Of a stretch of 64,000 nucleotides of DNA, positions 39,725 to 49,455 are shown one piece after another. Below the pieces are notes generated by a model. The model did not search any database and was not told the origin of the DNA. It was given only the letters and a program-made list of their open reading frames with translations. The DNA comes from Anaplasma ovis str. Haibei (lineage in GTDB: Bacteria > Pseudomonadota > Alphaproteobacteria > Rickettsiales > Anaplasmataceae): positions 620,001 through 684,000 of the forward strand of contig NZ_CP015994.1 of assembly GCF_002214625.1 (NCBI RefSeq). The letters are read 5' to 3'. Numbering within the stretch: position 1 is the stretch's first letter; each line of letters starts with the position of its first letter. A program made the position numbers and the translations under genes.

Positions 39725-40324
39725 TCAGTCCACATCAGAGACGCCCACACCAACTCCAGGTGAAAGTAACTTAATCTTAGACGACCTCCTAAGTTGCCGG
39801 CCAACATCTTGCTTCAAGGACCGGCCACTGCTGCCACCAACCACCAAAATCAGGCTCCCAACCCCAGCAATGAGCAGTAGAACTCCAGACAGCTGGAACG
39901 CATAAGCATATTCGGTGTAAAGCTGCGAACCTATGAGGAACACGTTATCTGCGCCACCAAACCCCTCTGAATCGCCAATTGCAGCGGATTTGACGTGAAA
40001 AATTGAGTATACCATGCAACCAAAAAACAGGAGCATGCATGCAACCCCCAGTGGATAGTGCCTGACTAAGCCGTGTTTAGACCTCACCCGATTGATATCT
40101 AGCATCATTACAACAAACAGGAAAAGCACGGCAACAGCCCCTACATATACTATGACGAGAAGCATAGCCACTAGCTCTGCCCCCAACATGATAAATACGG
40201 CGCTGGAGACAAAAAAAGTCAAAATCAGGCTCAAAACTGAGTACACCGGGTTTGGCAACAGGACAACACCCACAGCAGATAGTACCACCACTCCCGCAAA
40301 GCAGAAGAACAAAAAGCTGAGCAC
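39725..40324 (-). CDS. nuoJ: NADH-quinone oxidoreductase subunit J (NuoJ)
   Basis: Five-helix membrane subunit of complex I. It has NPVYSVLSLILTFF and the conserved YVGAVAVLFLFVVMML. The open frame reaches TTG 40366, but the first 14 codons are not family-like. GTG 40324 follows GAGGGG (short spacing) and opens with the hydrophobic helix, giving 199 residues. It lies 48 bp upstream of nuoK. The C-terminus is polar and variable, as in other Anaplasmataceae. Confidence 0.9.
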   Translation of the reverse strand: MLSFLFFCFAGVVVLSAVGVVLLPNPVYSVLSLILTFFVSSAVFIMLGAELVAMLLVIVYVGAVAVLFLFVVMMLDINRVRSKHGLVRHYPLGVACMLLFFGCMVYSIFHVKSAAIGDSEGFGGADNVFLIGSQLYTEYAYAFQLSGVLLLIAGVGSLILVVGGSSGRSLKQDVGRQLRRSSKIKLLSPGVGVGVSDVD

Positions 40325-40512
40325 CGGCCCCTCACAGCGATAACACCGGAGATGATAACATAACAACGCGCAGGTGCAAGTTCATTCAGCCCAACCCACC
40401 GGCGATTTACGTGCAAAAGACCCCGCCAGACATTGATGACCGCCACAGCAGCACCACAAGCATCTTTTCAACTTGCAGTAAATAGCACACGTAGTAGGGG
40501 AGCTGCCCTCGT

Positions 40513-41805
40513 TCACGAAGCCGCAACTCTGCGCTTTTCCTTTCCCTTACCACCAATGCGGTCTTCAACTACATGCCTGAAGTGGCGAAACAGGCCTTGT
40601 ATAGGCCATACCGCAGCATCTGCAAGGGCACAGATCGTGTGGCCTTCAATTTGGGATGCAACATCGAGCAGTTTGTCTATCTCACCGTCTTTTGCGGTCC
40701 CATCGACCATTTTTTTCATCATTCTCCACATCCATCCAGTACCCTCTCGGCATGGAGTACATTGACCACACGATTCATGCATGTAAAAGCGAGCAATTCT
40801 CTCGATTGCCTCTACCAGATCTGTAGACTTATCCATAACTATCAACCCAGCCGTGCCGAGACCGGATTGCACTGCCTTTAGGGAGTCAAAATCCATCATC
40901 ACATCGTCACAAATAGACTTAGGCAACATAGGAACGGAAGAGCCACCGGGTATTACAGCCAAAAGGTTATCCCAGCCACCAACAACGCCACCGGCGTATT
41001 TTTCTATAAGTTCCCGCATCGGGATTCCGAGCTCTTCTTCCACGTTACACGGCTTATTCACATGCCCAGAAATACAGAAAATCTTTGTCCCAGTATTATT
41101 CGGCCTACCCAAGGAGGAAAACCATTTTGACCCCCTACGCATGATGTCCGCAACCACAGCGATGGTCTCAACATTGTTTATGGTTGTGGGGCAGCCGTAC
41201 AGACCCACAGCCGCAGGAAATGGGGGTTTCAACCTGGGCATTCCCTTTCTCCCTTCCAGGGATTCTAGCTGTGCGCTTTCCTCCCCACAGATATATGCAC
41301 CAGCGCCCCTATGGATAAAAATATCCAAATCGTAGCCGGAAGAGCATGCATTCTTCCCAACCAACCCGTGTTTGTATGCCTCATCCAAAGCTTGAGACAA
41401 CACTAAGTATTCTTGATAGAACTCACCCCTTATATAGATATACGCGGCGGTGACGCCCATAGAAAACCCGGCTATTAGAATGCCCTCTATGATCTTGTGC
41501 GGCTCATATCTGATTATGTCTCTATCCTTGCAGGTCCCTGGCTCTGATTCATCAGCATTAATTACCAAGTACGCTGGACGGCCTTCTGGGCGCGTTTTAG
41601 GCATAAAGCTCCACTTCATCCCCGTGGGGAACCCAGCACCACCTCTCCCTCTCAACCCAGAATCTTTGACCTCCTGGATTATTTTGTCGGGGCCCAGCGC
41701 CAGTATCCGCTTGGTACCATCCCACGCTCCACGCTTCTTAGCCGCCCCAAGATACGGAGACTCTCGGCCAGCAAGGTTGGTAAACGCCACATCCTCGCTT
41801 TTCAC
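40513..41805 (-). CDS. nuoF: NADH-quinone oxidoreductase subunit F (NuoF)
   Basis: NADH- and FMN-binding subunit of complex I that accepts hydride from NADH. The 430 residues show [10 protein letters not shown] (53-62) and [19 protein letters not shown] for FMN/NADH binding, and cluster N3 ligands in [12 protein letters not shown] (Cys346, 349, 352) with Cys392 in GHTIC. The start is GTG after GGGGT. The usual partners nuoE and nuoG are not adjacent; nuoJ follows after about 190 bp. Confidence 0.96.
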   Translation of the reverse strand: MKSEDVAFTNLAGRESPYLGAAKKRGAWDGTKRILALGPDKIIQEVKDSGLRGRGGAGFPTGMKWSFMPKTRPEGRPAYLVINADESEPGTCKDRDIIRYEPHKIIEGILIAGFSMGVTAAYIYIRGEFYQEYLVLSQALDEAYKHGLVGKNACSSGYDLDIFIHRGAGAYICGEESAQLESLEGRKGMPRLKPPFPAAVGLYGCPTTINNVETIAVVADIMRRGSKWFSSLGRPNNTGTKIFCISGHVNKPCNVEEELGIPMRELIEKYAGGVVGGWDNLLAVIPGGSSVPMLPKSICDDVMMDFDSLKAVQSGLGTAGLIVMDKSTDLVEAIERIARFYMHESCGQCTPCREGTGWMWRMMKKMVDGTAKDGEIDKLLDVASQIEGHTICALADAAVWPIQGLFRHFRHVVEDRIGGKGKEKRRVAAS

Positions 41806-42458
41806 TCAACACCCCAACGAGCAAACAAATCAAATACTAACCCACAATTCCAAGAACAGCAAACCCGTAGAACCAACCACCCGCTTATTTTTGCAAATCA
41901 AGTTTCACACATTTATTATTTCAGCAAGCTTATGGATGCCGTGTTCCCAGCTGTAACCGGCTCGCAAAACACTATCCATAGAGCTTAATGCCTTCTCCCC
42001 ACGCAACCCAATTGGTACTTTAGTGTAAGGAAAGAATGCCTACCAAACCAGCCTGGAAAACTTACTGAACCTGCCCTCAGCATGTGGCTCCGCTGGCACA
42101 GAGTCACCACTCTTGACGCTTCTATAATAAAGTCCAGACCCTGCTCCATCTTGCCATCACGTACGTCATATGCACGATAAGACCCTACTCTACCGACGTT
42201 GGAACCGGTAAGCCTGTCAGCAATCATCCAAAACGACGTCCGGTATTTGGCGCGTGCAGTGAATTATCCCATTCAATGACTGCACTAAATCGTCCAAGAG
42301 AGCGATAAAATTATCCGCTCCAAGTGTCCAGAATGGAAAACGGCCCCGGAAGTGGAATACCAGTGTGCTCGTTAGCAACTAGATGGTCAGCCGTCTACCC
42401 CAACACCGCATTCATAGGCGGCTGATACGCACGTAGCCGCCCAGAAAAACCCTACTTA
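41806..42458 (-). pseudogene. Decayed gene between nuoF and the duplicated relic
   Basis: No intact gene. On the minus strand two coherent peptides abut in different frames: LGADNFIALLDDLVQSLNG and its continuation ending DVVLDDC-stop at 42217, and an 80-codon frame (42227-41985) containing RVGSYRAYDVRDGKMEQGLD. The second frame begins inside the stop of the first (ATGATTGCTGA). This looks like one gene split by a frameshift near 42220 and then degraded. The family is not recognised. Confidence 0.45.
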
Positions 42459-43104
42459 TCAAAGAGCCCCCTCAGAGAATTCAAGTACACCTTTATAATA
42501 CTCCTTTATAGGGCTCATAATATCCTCAAACTCTACAGAATGGGGGAAGAACTCCAGCACCGATGCCCCACGGAAAGAGGTGCGGAACCTTACAGAAGCC
42601 AGTTTGCGCCACAACTGCCCCGGAAGCTTCGCGCTAAGCTCACCCAACAACACGGGCTGCATATTGAAAATGAAAAACACGCCACTTTGTCTGGGACTAC
42701 AGTGGGATAAAACTTCGCTTTTCCATCCACCCCTAGCGATTAGCTCAACAGCCCAGTCTACTGCGCTTAAACACTTCGGGTCAAAATTACGTGGCTAGGC
42801 ACGTGGTCAAACTTCTTAGAAGTCGCAGCCACATCACTACAGAAGAGCACCAAACCACCCTCTCGCTGTATTCTTCTATCACTTTGACTGGATAACGCTG
42901 GATCCAAGACTGCTAGCTTCGCGCTAAGCTTACCCAACAACACGGGCTGCATATTGAAAATGAAAAACACGCCACTTTGTCTGGGACTACAGTGGGTAAA
43001 ACTTCGCTTTTCCATCCACCCCTAGCGATTAGCTCAACAGCCCAGTCTACTGCGCTTAAACACTTCGGGTCAAAATTACGTGGCTAGGCACGTGGTCAAA
43101 CTTC
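42459..43104 (-). pseudogene. Degenerate gene with internal direct duplication
   Basis: The minus strand carries an open but start-less segment (about 42459-42786) encoding DPKCLSAVDWAVELIARGGW, SPRQSGVFFIFNMQPVLLG and a C-terminus SPIKEYYKGVLEFSEGAL. A TAG lies just upstream in frame. A second copy of about 210 bp of this sequence, offset about 290 bp, has a 1-bp deletion that changes frame (42767-43015). Peptides on either side (KKFDHVPSHV and others) fall in yet another frame. The whole is a decayed gene with a partial tandem duplication; the signal-peptide ORF at 43284 may be its detached 5' end. Confidence 0.6.
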
Positions 43105-43122
43105 TTAGAAGCCGAAGCCACC
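42625..43122. repeat. ~209-bp direct repeat (42625-42833 and 42915-43122)
   Basis: Both copies begin with the near-palindrome AGCTTCGCGCTAAGCT and run in parallel to TTCTTAGAAG and slightly beyond. Differences include C/T in the word after the start and one deleted base near 42711/43000. The unit spacing is 289-290 bp. It is a recent tandem duplication within the decayed gene. Confidence 0.85.
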
Positions 43123-43284
43123 AGCACATAGTGCCAAGCTGCCCTCCGCGGCATTAGAGTTGCTACCGCCCTGACGCCAGACAAGGCTGCACCAAGAATG
43201 GCTAACTTCTTTATTCGCAAATGCCACCCCAAATGAAACCGACAGCAGTGCGCTGCCAGAGATGCACAGGGTGCACAAGTCCAT
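43105..43284 (-). CDS. 59-residue predicted exported peptide
   Basis: Short ORF whose ATG immediately follows the TAA of the upstream hypothetical gene (TAAATG), so translation is likely coupled. It opens with a good signal peptide (MDLCTLCISGSALLSVSFGVAFA), predicted cleavage before NKE, and a Cys- and Ser-containing remainder ending LALCAGGFGF. A 24-bp stretch near its end (43118-43141) is identical to 43431-43454 in the upstream gene but read in another frame, so its C-terminus is chimeric. It could be the truncated 5' end of the downstream relic. Real translation is unproven. Confidence 0.45.
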   Translation of the reverse strand: MDLCTLCISGSALLSVSFGVAFANKEVSHSWCSLVWRQGGSNSNAAEGSLALCAGGFGF

Positions 43285-43725
43285 TTAGGCGCCGAACTCC
43301 TCTTCGACCTTCTTCACTATGTCATCCGGAGGGTTCTCACCCCAACCAGAGTAGAGAATCTCGCCATAGAGCGCAACATCCATAGAGCCACTCTTGCTTT
43401 TTGCAAGAAACATTTCTCTCTTGCCTTTGTCCACCAGCACATAGTGCCAAGCTGACCTGCCCTTGTCCTTGCCTCGGACAAGAAACAGGCAATCCAGCCT
43501 GCCTTTCCTAGTAGCACTGGCAAACCCCTCACTACTTGCCCTGGTAGTTCTAAGGACGCTCTTGTCCTCGCTAAAGACCGCGGGCCTACCAGTTCTATTC
43601 TCTACAATACTGGCAAACTGCTTACCAGCACTTTCCTCGCTCCCCCTCTGGGTAAAAGATTTCTTCCCACCGAACCTAGCGGCGAACCCCTTCCCGCTAC
43701 CAGCGGAACCCCCCTGATCCGTCAT
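43285..43725 (-). CDS. Conserved-looking hypothetical protein, 146 residues
   Basis: Not recognised. The N-terminal half is polar and basic with Gly, Ser and Arg (GSGKGFAARFGGKKSF); the C-terminal half looks like a small folded domain (LDCLFLVRGKDKGRSAWHYV, ALYGEILYSGWGENPPDD) ending in a short acidic helix. No signal peptide or membrane helix. The ATG has AAGGAT at 7 nt. It is divergent from miaA with 200 bp between them and is followed directly by the small exported ORF. Confidence 0.75.
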   Translation of the reverse strand: MTDQGGSAGSGKGFAARFGGKKSFTQRGSEESAGKQFASIVENRTGRPAVFSEDKSVLRTTRASSEGFASATRKGRLDCLFLVRGKDKGRSAWHYVLVDKGKREMFLAKSKSGSMDVALYGEILYSGWGENPPDDIVKKVEEEFGA

Positions 43726-43925
43726 CGTGCAAATCCTTCAAAAGTACAACAATCCGGCAAAACAGCAACTCGCGTAGAGTGTACCATGCGCAATGCCCGA
43801 GTTCAACACTATTTGGTCATGGTAGTTGACATTGATTATCAAAAACATAACCCTACTTGGAAGAATACGCGTGGTAAAGTATACGCAGCATGTTTCCCGC
43901 GTAACCGATTGTATTAGCAGATAGT

Positions 43926-44843
43926 ATGCACAAGTTATTGATACTGACCGGGCCAACAGCCTCTGGAAAATCTGAGGTGTCCGGAATAGTGGCAGAGCGC
44001 CTGGGGTGCACGATAATCAATTGTGATTCGAAACAAATTTATCAGCACGTCCCGACAATTACTGACCAGGCAGAATACCTGCAGACCAACCCACAGTTTC
44101 GATTGTATAGCTATGTGCACCCAAGTAACAATTACTCGGTAGGGTTGTGGCTGGAAGATGCAAAGCAAGAAATATTGCTCGCTTGGAAGAAAAAATCATT
44201 CCCCATAGTTGTCGGGGGAAGCGGCCTGTACATAAACAGCCTGATATACGGGCTTTCTGAAATGCCCCCAGTAGACGCACACATCAGGCAGAAAGCCAGG
44301 ACCCTGCTTAGTGAAGTTGGAAACGACAAGTTTTTTGAATTGCTGCTTCTGCAGGACGCAAACGCCAGCAAAATTGACCGACGAAACTCCCATCGGCTTT
44401 TGCGGGCTTTTGAGGTGTTTGAGAGCACCGGAGTTTCAATATTCTCTTGGCGAGAGCGTCACCCAAGGCAGCGTCCTTTCGAAAATTGCGAGGTGTGCGT
44501 TTTACTACCTCCTAAAGAGGAGTTATACCCCAGAATTGACAGAAGGCTGGTAGACATGATCAACTCATCCGCAATATCTGAGGTTGAGTATTTGATGTCA
44601 CTAAACTTGCCTGCAGATGCCCCAATCATGAAGGCCATAGGAGTGCGAGAAGTTATGGAATACTTGCGCGGAAACATAAGCCTGTCCGAAGCCATAGAAA
44701 ACTCACAAAGAAACACACGGCTATATGCCAAGCGCCAGTATACGTGGTTCAGAAGGCAACTACCTGAAGATGCGCGGGTCCTCAACACCCGGGAAGAAAT
44801 GGTGCAGCATCTAATATCCAGTCTAACGGAGATGGAGAAGTAA
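43926..44843 (+). CDS. miaA: tRNA dimethylallyltransferase (MiaA)
   Basis: Adds a dimethylallyl group to A37 of tRNAs reading UNN codons, using the isoprenoid precursor made by the IspG/Dxr pathway. It has the P-loop GPTASGKS (9-16), INCDSKQIYQHVPT, GGSGLYINSLIYGL and the C-terminal TRLYAKRQYTWFRRQ. 305 residues is standard. The ATG lacks a strong SD. Convergent with the virB8-like gene. Confidence 0.95.
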   Translation: MHKLLILTGPTASGKSEVSGIVAERLGCTIINCDSKQIYQHVPTITDQAEYLQTNPQFRLYSYVHPSNNYSVGLWLEDAKQEILLAWKKKSFPIVVGGSGLYINSLIYGLSEMPPVDAHIRQKARTLLSEVGNDKFFELLLLQDANASKIDRRNSHRLLRAFEVFESTGVSIFSWRERHPRQRPFENCEVCVLLPPKEELYPRIDRRLVDMINSSAISEVEYLMSLNLPADAPIMKAIGVREVMEYLRGNISLSEAIENSQRNTRLYAKRQYTWFRRQLPEDARVLNTREEMVQHLISSLTEMEK

Positions 44844-44887
44844 AAACCGATTGCTGAGCAGCCAGCATTAAGCCAGATACCAACTTG

Positions 44888-45571
44888 TTAGTCTATGTAT
44901 CTGTACGTATTAATAGTAAACTCAAATGGCACTACCCCGGCCGAGGCCATTCTGACGTTAGACAGAGAGAAAGAAACCAGTACTTTACGACGTTCAGTAT
45001 CGGCCAACACACCGTGTACTATGTGTTTGACTCTAAACTCCACAACCGCGCTGCTAAGTGAGGCCACACTGCGGGGCAATAGCTCAACCTTGTCAATCAC
45101 TGCTTCAAGGGATATGGCATCAGTCTTATATTTTGATATCAGCGGGTGTATAACCGCACCTCGTTCCATAATGTTTTTGAACGCAACGAACACCCTTCTG
45201 GACGAGTTATTCTTTACGAAACCCAGCTGTGCCTCCGTACTGTCAGGAGAGTATGACTCATAGCGTTTCACGTACTCCCCCGCTAGGTAGGAAGAAAGAA
45301 GATCTTCCTCCCTTTCCTCAACATCCACGCTAAGCCTCTTGATCCGCAAAAACTCGTCGCTGTACCGGTCTGTATATTTTATGAAGCTAAAGTCAGTCTT
45401 GGTAGGAAACATAGAGTACGTATCCAACATCAAGAACAGAAGAAACGTTAAGAAAACCACGAGCGAGACGCACAGCCATGCCCTTTCACTAACGGCAACT
45501 AAATACTTACGGCAATACCATTCCAGCGCGTCTTCAAAGTATTTCTGACTTTCGCCGATAAATTCACTCAT
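44888..45571 (-). CDS. virB8: VirB8-like type IV secretion protein, orphan copy
   Basis: Bitopic inner-membrane scaffold of the VirB type IV secretion system. The 227 residues have a short cytoplasmic N-terminus, one membrane helix (about 31-50, AWLCVSLVVFLTFLLFLML) and a periplasmic NTF2-like domain with EREEDLLSSYLAGEYVKRYE and a late FEFTINTYRYID strand. No other vir gene is adjacent. Anaplasmataceae carry two VirB8 types, one in an operon and one isolated; this is probably the isolated one (virB8-2), by context. Confidence 0.8.
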   Translation of the reverse strand: MSEFIGESQKYFEDALEWYCRKYLVAVSERAWLCVSLVVFLTFLLFLMLDTYSMFPTKTDFSFIKYTDRYSDEFLRIKRLSVDVEEREEDLLSSYLAGEYVKRYESYSPDSTEAQLGFVKNNSSRRVFVAFKNIMERGAVIHPLISKYKTDAISLEAVIDKVELLPRSVASLSSAVVEFRVKHIVHGVLADTERRKVLVSFSLSNVRMASAGVVPFEFTINTYRYID

Positions 45572-45808
45572 TCTATTTCAGATAACTCCCGACACTGCGC
45601 GGCAAAAACCAAATTTCCAGATTACCTTGTGCCCGTGCGCGCATGCTACTTCAAAACAGTTGCTATTGTATTTACTAGTCAGCAATCTGGGCGGCTATGC
45701 GGATGTTTTCACGCTTTATATAAAAAGTCCACAAATTTCTTAAAATAGCAACTATATACCACCATCAACCTAGGCCCTAAGCCGCCCCCTTTGGGCACTT
45801 GGTCTATT
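45572..45808. other. Intergenic gap between virB8-like and rmuC
   Basis: 237 bp, AT-rich in its middle (45700-45760), with no ORF. It should contain the promoter for the virB8-like gene. Confidence 0.4.
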
Positions 45809-47137
45809 TCAGCTGTCAACAACATCCACCTCAAGGCTTTTCGAGGTCCGGACCCCTAGGTTTTTCAGGCTTTTTGTGCGGGCAAGTATGTTCCCGTGCC
45901 CCTCAGAAAGCTTTTTCATTACATCACGGTATGCGCTACCGGCAGTATCTATCTGCTTACCCAACTTTTGCATATCCTGAATGAAAGACGCAATTTTGTC
46001 GTACAGCGCTCCCCCTTGGCGAGCAATTTCCAGCGTATTGCGGTTTTGGTTTTCTAGCCTCCATAGAGATTCAACCGTCTTCAGAGTTGCCAACAGTGTA
46101 GACGGACAAACCACAACTATCTTACGATACCACGCATACTTGTGAAGCTCTGCATCCGCCTGAACAGCCAGAAAATAAGCGCTCTCTATCGGAATAAACA
46201 TTAATACAAAGTCCGGAGCATTTATGCTTTCTACGTCGGAGTATCTTTTACTCGAAAGGTCGCTTATGTGCGCCCTCACAGAGCCTACAAAATGCTTGAG
46301 GTGCGTCAGCCGCGCGTCTTCCTGTTTCTCCGAACAGTACTTTTCGTAGTGCACTAGTGACACTTTAGAATCCACAATAATATGCTTATCCCCAGGCAGA
46401 AGTATAACTACATCTGGATATTGCTTTCCTCCATCAACTCCCTGCAGGCCCATACCTGCACCGTGTAGTTTGTAATCCTGCCCTCTGCGCAGACCAGAAT
46501 CTTCCAGCACCCTTTCCAAGATGACCTCGCCCCAATTTCCTTGGATTTTTGTCTCCCCCTTCAGTGCATTGGCGAGCCCCTCAGCTTGAAGTGTTATCTT
46601 TTCATTGGCGAGCACTATACGCTGAATTTCGTTCTTCAGTGAAAACTGCTCCTTGCCATGCCTGATAAATGCCTCTTCCAATTCACGCTTTAGGGCTTTC
46701 ATATTCTCCCTCACCGGCTCCAACACTCCGCTCAGCCCCTCACGCGACATTTTGTTCAGCTTATCAACTTTCTCATCAAAAATCCTATTCGCAAGGTTCT
46801 CAAAGTGTGCCCTACACTGCTCATCAACACACTTCAAAAAGCTATCCAGCTGCGCTCCGGCCTGTTCTAAATTTTTCTTCTCAACCTCAAGAACCAAGGC
46901 CCTATCTTTGGCATCTTGCAATTTGAGCTGTAAAGCCTGCACTTCTTGCCTTAAGGAGGTATTTTCACCTTCCACTACCTGAAGCTTTTCCTCAAGGTGC
47001 CTTTTTGCTACGCTAACATCTCCATAAGTGCGGCTTGAAACCCGGGTCCTCAGCGCAAAAATATACGTGACGGAAAACACGCAAAGCGCCTCTACCACCA
47101 GCACAGATACCGTATGCCAGGTAACATCCAGCATCAT
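45809..47137 (-). CDS. rmuC: DNA recombination protein RmuC homologue
   Basis: Predicted member of the RmuC family, which limits inversions at short inverted repeats in E. coli. It has an N-terminal hydrophobic anchor, a long coiled coil (about 45-190) and the nuclease-like core with GNWGEVILERVLEDSGL and PDVVILLPGDKHIIVDSKVS. The open frame starts at TTG 47155; ATG 47137, 8 nt after GGAG, is the better start and leaves 442 residues. Divergent from serS. Confidence 0.93.
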   Translation of the reverse strand: MMLDVTWHTVSVLVVEALCVFSVTYIFALRTRVSSRTYGDVSVAKRHLEEKLQVVEGENTSLRQEVQALQLKLQDAKDRALVLEVEKKNLEQAGAQLDSFLKCVDEQCRAHFENLANRIFDEKVDKLNKMSREGLSGVLEPVRENMKALKRELEEAFIRHGKEQFSLKNEIQRIVLANEKITLQAEGLANALKGETKIQGNWGEVILERVLEDSGLRRGQDYKLHGAGMGLQGVDGGKQYPDVVILLPGDKHIIVDSKVSLVHYEKYCSEKQEDARLTHLKHFVGSVRAHISDLSSKRYSDVESINAPDFVLMFIPIESAYFLAVQADAELHKYAWYRKIVVVCPSTLLATLKTVESLWRLENQNRNTLEIARQGGALYDKIASFIQDMQKLGKQIDTAGSAYRDVMKKLSEGHGNILARTKSLKNLGVRTSKSLEVDVVDS

Positions 47138-47162
47138 AAGGGCTACTCCACACAAAATGGTC

Positions 47163-47189
47163 TTACAATTGTAGGGCTTATCATATAGT
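47163..47189 (+). promoter_or_regulatory. Possible serS promoter
   Basis: TTACAA (47163-47168) and TATAGT (47184-47189) with a 15-bp spacer in the 90-bp rmuC/serS divergent region. The spacer is short of optimal, so this is tentative. Confidence 0.25.
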
Positions 47190-47227
47190 ATGTCTAAGTT
47201 CTTTTGAAGCGCGATTCAGGAATTCCA

Positions 47228-48517
47228 GTGCACGATATTGAGCTTATTAAAAAAGACCCTACACTGTTTGACAGGGCTATGATATCTCGCGGGTTCGATA
47301 AGCAAGCAGAGAGGATTATCGGGCTAGATACGAAAAAAAGGGGGGAGTTGTCTGCGTTGTATTCTCTGCGAGAACAACGTAACACAGTCACGCGGGAAGT
47401 GGCACTTCTAAAGCGCGATGGGGTTGAGTGTACATCCCAAATCGAGGCCTCAAAAAAACTGGCTGAAGAAATAGAAGCACTAGAGCGCAGGATTAAAGAA
47501 GATACAGAACTCTCCAGCCTACTCGAAAGCCTACCTAATATTCCTGATTCCATGGTCCCGGTAGGTAGCGATGAGAATAGCAATGTTGAAGTGAGGTCTT
47601 ACGGACAGAAGAGAGATTTTGCTTTTGATGCCAGACCCCACTATGAGCTTGGCGAAATGTTAAACCTGTTGGATTTCAGGCGTGCTGCGCTGCTTTCCGG
47701 AGCAAGATTTTCCATCTTAAAGGGCCAATTAGCGGGGCTTGAAAGAGCATTGGCAAGCTTCATGCTAGACATGCACACTAAGGAGTTTGGGTACACAGAG
47801 ATATCACATCCCATCCTAGTGAACGAGCGTACAATGTACAACGTGGGCCAATTACCGAAGTTTGATGATGACTCCTTCCGGACCACAAATAACTTCAGGC
47901 TCATACCAACCAGCGAAGTTGCACTAACCAACCTGGTGTCTGGAGCAACAGTCCCACACAATTCTTTGCCAATAAGGTTTACTGCATATTCTCAGTGCTT
48001 TAGGGCAGAAGCCGGAAGTGCTGGTCTAGACACGCGAGGTGTAATACGGCAACATCAATTTGGTAAGGTTGAGCTTGTTAGCATCACCACAAGTGGCGCG
48101 TCAAATGCCGAACTTGAGAGGATGACTTCAATCGCGGAAGAGGTGTTGAAGCGGCTTGAGCTTCCGTACAGAGTCATGCTTCTATGTTCCGGAGATATGG
48201 GGTTTTCCGCCAGTATTTCCTACGATATAGAAGTATGGATGCCGGCTCAAAACAAATATAGGGAGATCTCCAGCTGTTCAAACTGTAAAGATTTTCAATC
48301 CAGAAGGATGGGAGCCAAGTATTTCTTTTTTGAAAACAAGAAAAAGCACTCCGAATTGGTGCACACCCTAAACGGTTCTGCACTTGCCATTGGGAGGACA
48401 ATAGCCGCCATTATGGAGAACCACCAAAATGAGGACGGGTCTATCACCATTCCAGACGCGCTGAGAAAGTATACCGGAACGAGTAAAATAATGCGTGCAG
48501 AAGATGCGCTGCCTTAG
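47228..48517 (+). CDS. serS: Seryl-tRNA synthetase
   Basis: Class II synthetase charging tRNA-Ser. It has the N-terminal coiled-coil arm (about 30-105), motif 2 ([20 protein letters not shown]) and motif 3 ([19 protein letters not shown]), with [16 protein letters not shown] between them. I chose GTG 47228 because AGGA lies 7 nt upstream and the resulting [10 protein letters not shown] start matches the family; the open frame extends 8 codons further to a TTG. 429 residues from that start. Confidence 0.95.
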   Translation: MHDIELIKKDPTLFDRAMISRGFDKQAERIIGLDTKKRGELSALYSLREQRNTVTREVALLKRDGVECTSQIEASKKLAEEIEALERRIKEDTELSSLLESLPNIPDSMVPVGSDENSNVEVRSYGQKRDFAFDARPHYELGEMLNLLDFRRAALLSGARFSILKGQLAGLERALASFMLDMHTKEFGYTEISHPILVNERTMYNVGQLPKFDDDSFRTTNNFRLIPTSEVALTNLVSGATVPHNSLPIRFTAYSQCFRAEAGSAGLDTRGVIRQHQFGKVELVSITTSGASNAELERMTSIAEEVLKRLELPYRVMLLCSGDMGFSASISYDIEVWMPAQNKYREISSCSNCKDFQSRRMGAKYFFFENKKKHSELVHTLNGSALAIGRTIAAIMENHQNEDGSITIPDALRKYTGTSKIMRAEDALP

Positions 48518-48700
48518 GTTTGTACTGGGCCGCGGTTGCGGAAATAGAACTTGGTCTTCTCAAGCAGTATTTGCATGGCAAAGGCTGGCCAACACGCCGG
48601 AAATGCGTAGTCATCCCCAAATGCTTCGACGTATGTAGTGCAGATAGCCCCGTTAATGGGCACGGCGTTGTGCCCAAAACATCTGTGTGCGGCAAAACGC

Positions 48701-49237
48701 TCAACCCCTCAATGACGACGGAGATGCGCTACGTATGCCACAAGCATCACCTATTACAACCTCGTTACAACTCGCACTAATCGGTTGATCACCTAGACAT
48801 CTTACCTCGGGCAACAAGCACACAACACCGTAATTGCGTTTAGACACCGGCTCTGTGGGCATGCCAGATATCCGAATCGCACCATCGCACCCAAGAGACT
48901 CCATCTCGATCAAATTGGGAATGCGCACCGCTTCAGGTGCATAACCGGATGTAGGTGAACTCCTACAACCTGATAGTGAAGCCGGGTTCATCCGACCCCT
49001 ATGCAACAGACTATTGGCTCTGTTAGAAGCACGCGCCACCTGTGCAGAAAAGCACATGCACAACCCGAGCAGACACAAAATTGCGCCATGGACGGAGAGC
49101 GAAATGAACAGATGCTTGTCCACATCTTGCTCTTTGTATTTACTAACAACATACGATGCACACACAGAGGTAAGCGCACTGCAAGTAACTACAAAAGCCG
49201 CAATGTGCGCAGCCATGGTTACCTGACTACTGTTCAC
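48701..49237 (-). CDS. Small hypothetical membrane protein
   Basis: Not recognised. 178 residues from a GTG with GAGGAG 5 nt upstream. Two hydrophobic segments (about 8-32 and 46-66) are followed by a soluble C-terminal part containing GCDGAIRISGMPTEPVSKRN and several Cys. Probably an inner-membrane protein with a periplasmic or cytoplasmic tail. Its start overlaps the end of the next small ORF by 11 nt, suggesting co-translation. Confidence 0.65.
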   Translation of the reverse strand: MNSSQVTMAAHIAAFVVTCSALTSVCASYVVSKYKEQDVDKHLFISLSVHGAILCLLGLCMCFSAQVARASNRANSLLHRGRMNPASLSGCRSSPTSGYAPEAVRIPNLIEMESLGCDGAIRISGMPTEPVSKRNYGVVCLLPEVRCLGDQPISASCNEVVIGDACGIRSASPSSLRG

Positions 49238-49409
49238 GACTACTCCTCAACATATCCAAAATAGAATTAGGCTCAGCGTGCGCAATGCTACCACGCATTA
49301 TGACAATTTCAACATATTTCTTATTATCTTTACCAATTTTACTGACGGTAGTCGCAATGTTACATTCTGAATCAACACCGGGCGTGCAACCTCCTAAGTG
49401 AAGAGCCAA
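49227..49409 (-). CDS. Small lipoprotein-like ORF
   Basis: About 60 codons from TTG 49409, with a short hydrophobic lead into LGGCTP, resembling the end of a lipobox. The rest (KKYVEIVIMRGSIAHAEPNS) is soluble. The hydrophobic stretch before the Cys continues upstream (WVGIGLLALHLGGC) but has no clear start codon before a TGA, so the gene may be shortened or damaged. It overlaps the membrane-protein gene and lies 46 bp after hemF. Confidence 0.4.
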   Translation of the reverse strand: MALHLGGCTPGVDSECNIATTVSKIGKDNKKYVEIVIMRGSIAHAEPNSILDMLRSSREQ

Positions 49410-49455
49410 AAGGCCTATACCGACCCAGACCAGGCATCAAGCTTGGAAGCTTAGC

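Noticed and set aside
43826-43831. TTGACA upstream of miaA as a -35 box
   Set aside because: No acceptable -10 at 16-18 bp downstream.
48520-48780. 86-codon plus-strand frame after serS
   Set aside because: TTG start without an SD, no homology signs, and it overlaps the well-started minus-strand membrane-protein gene.
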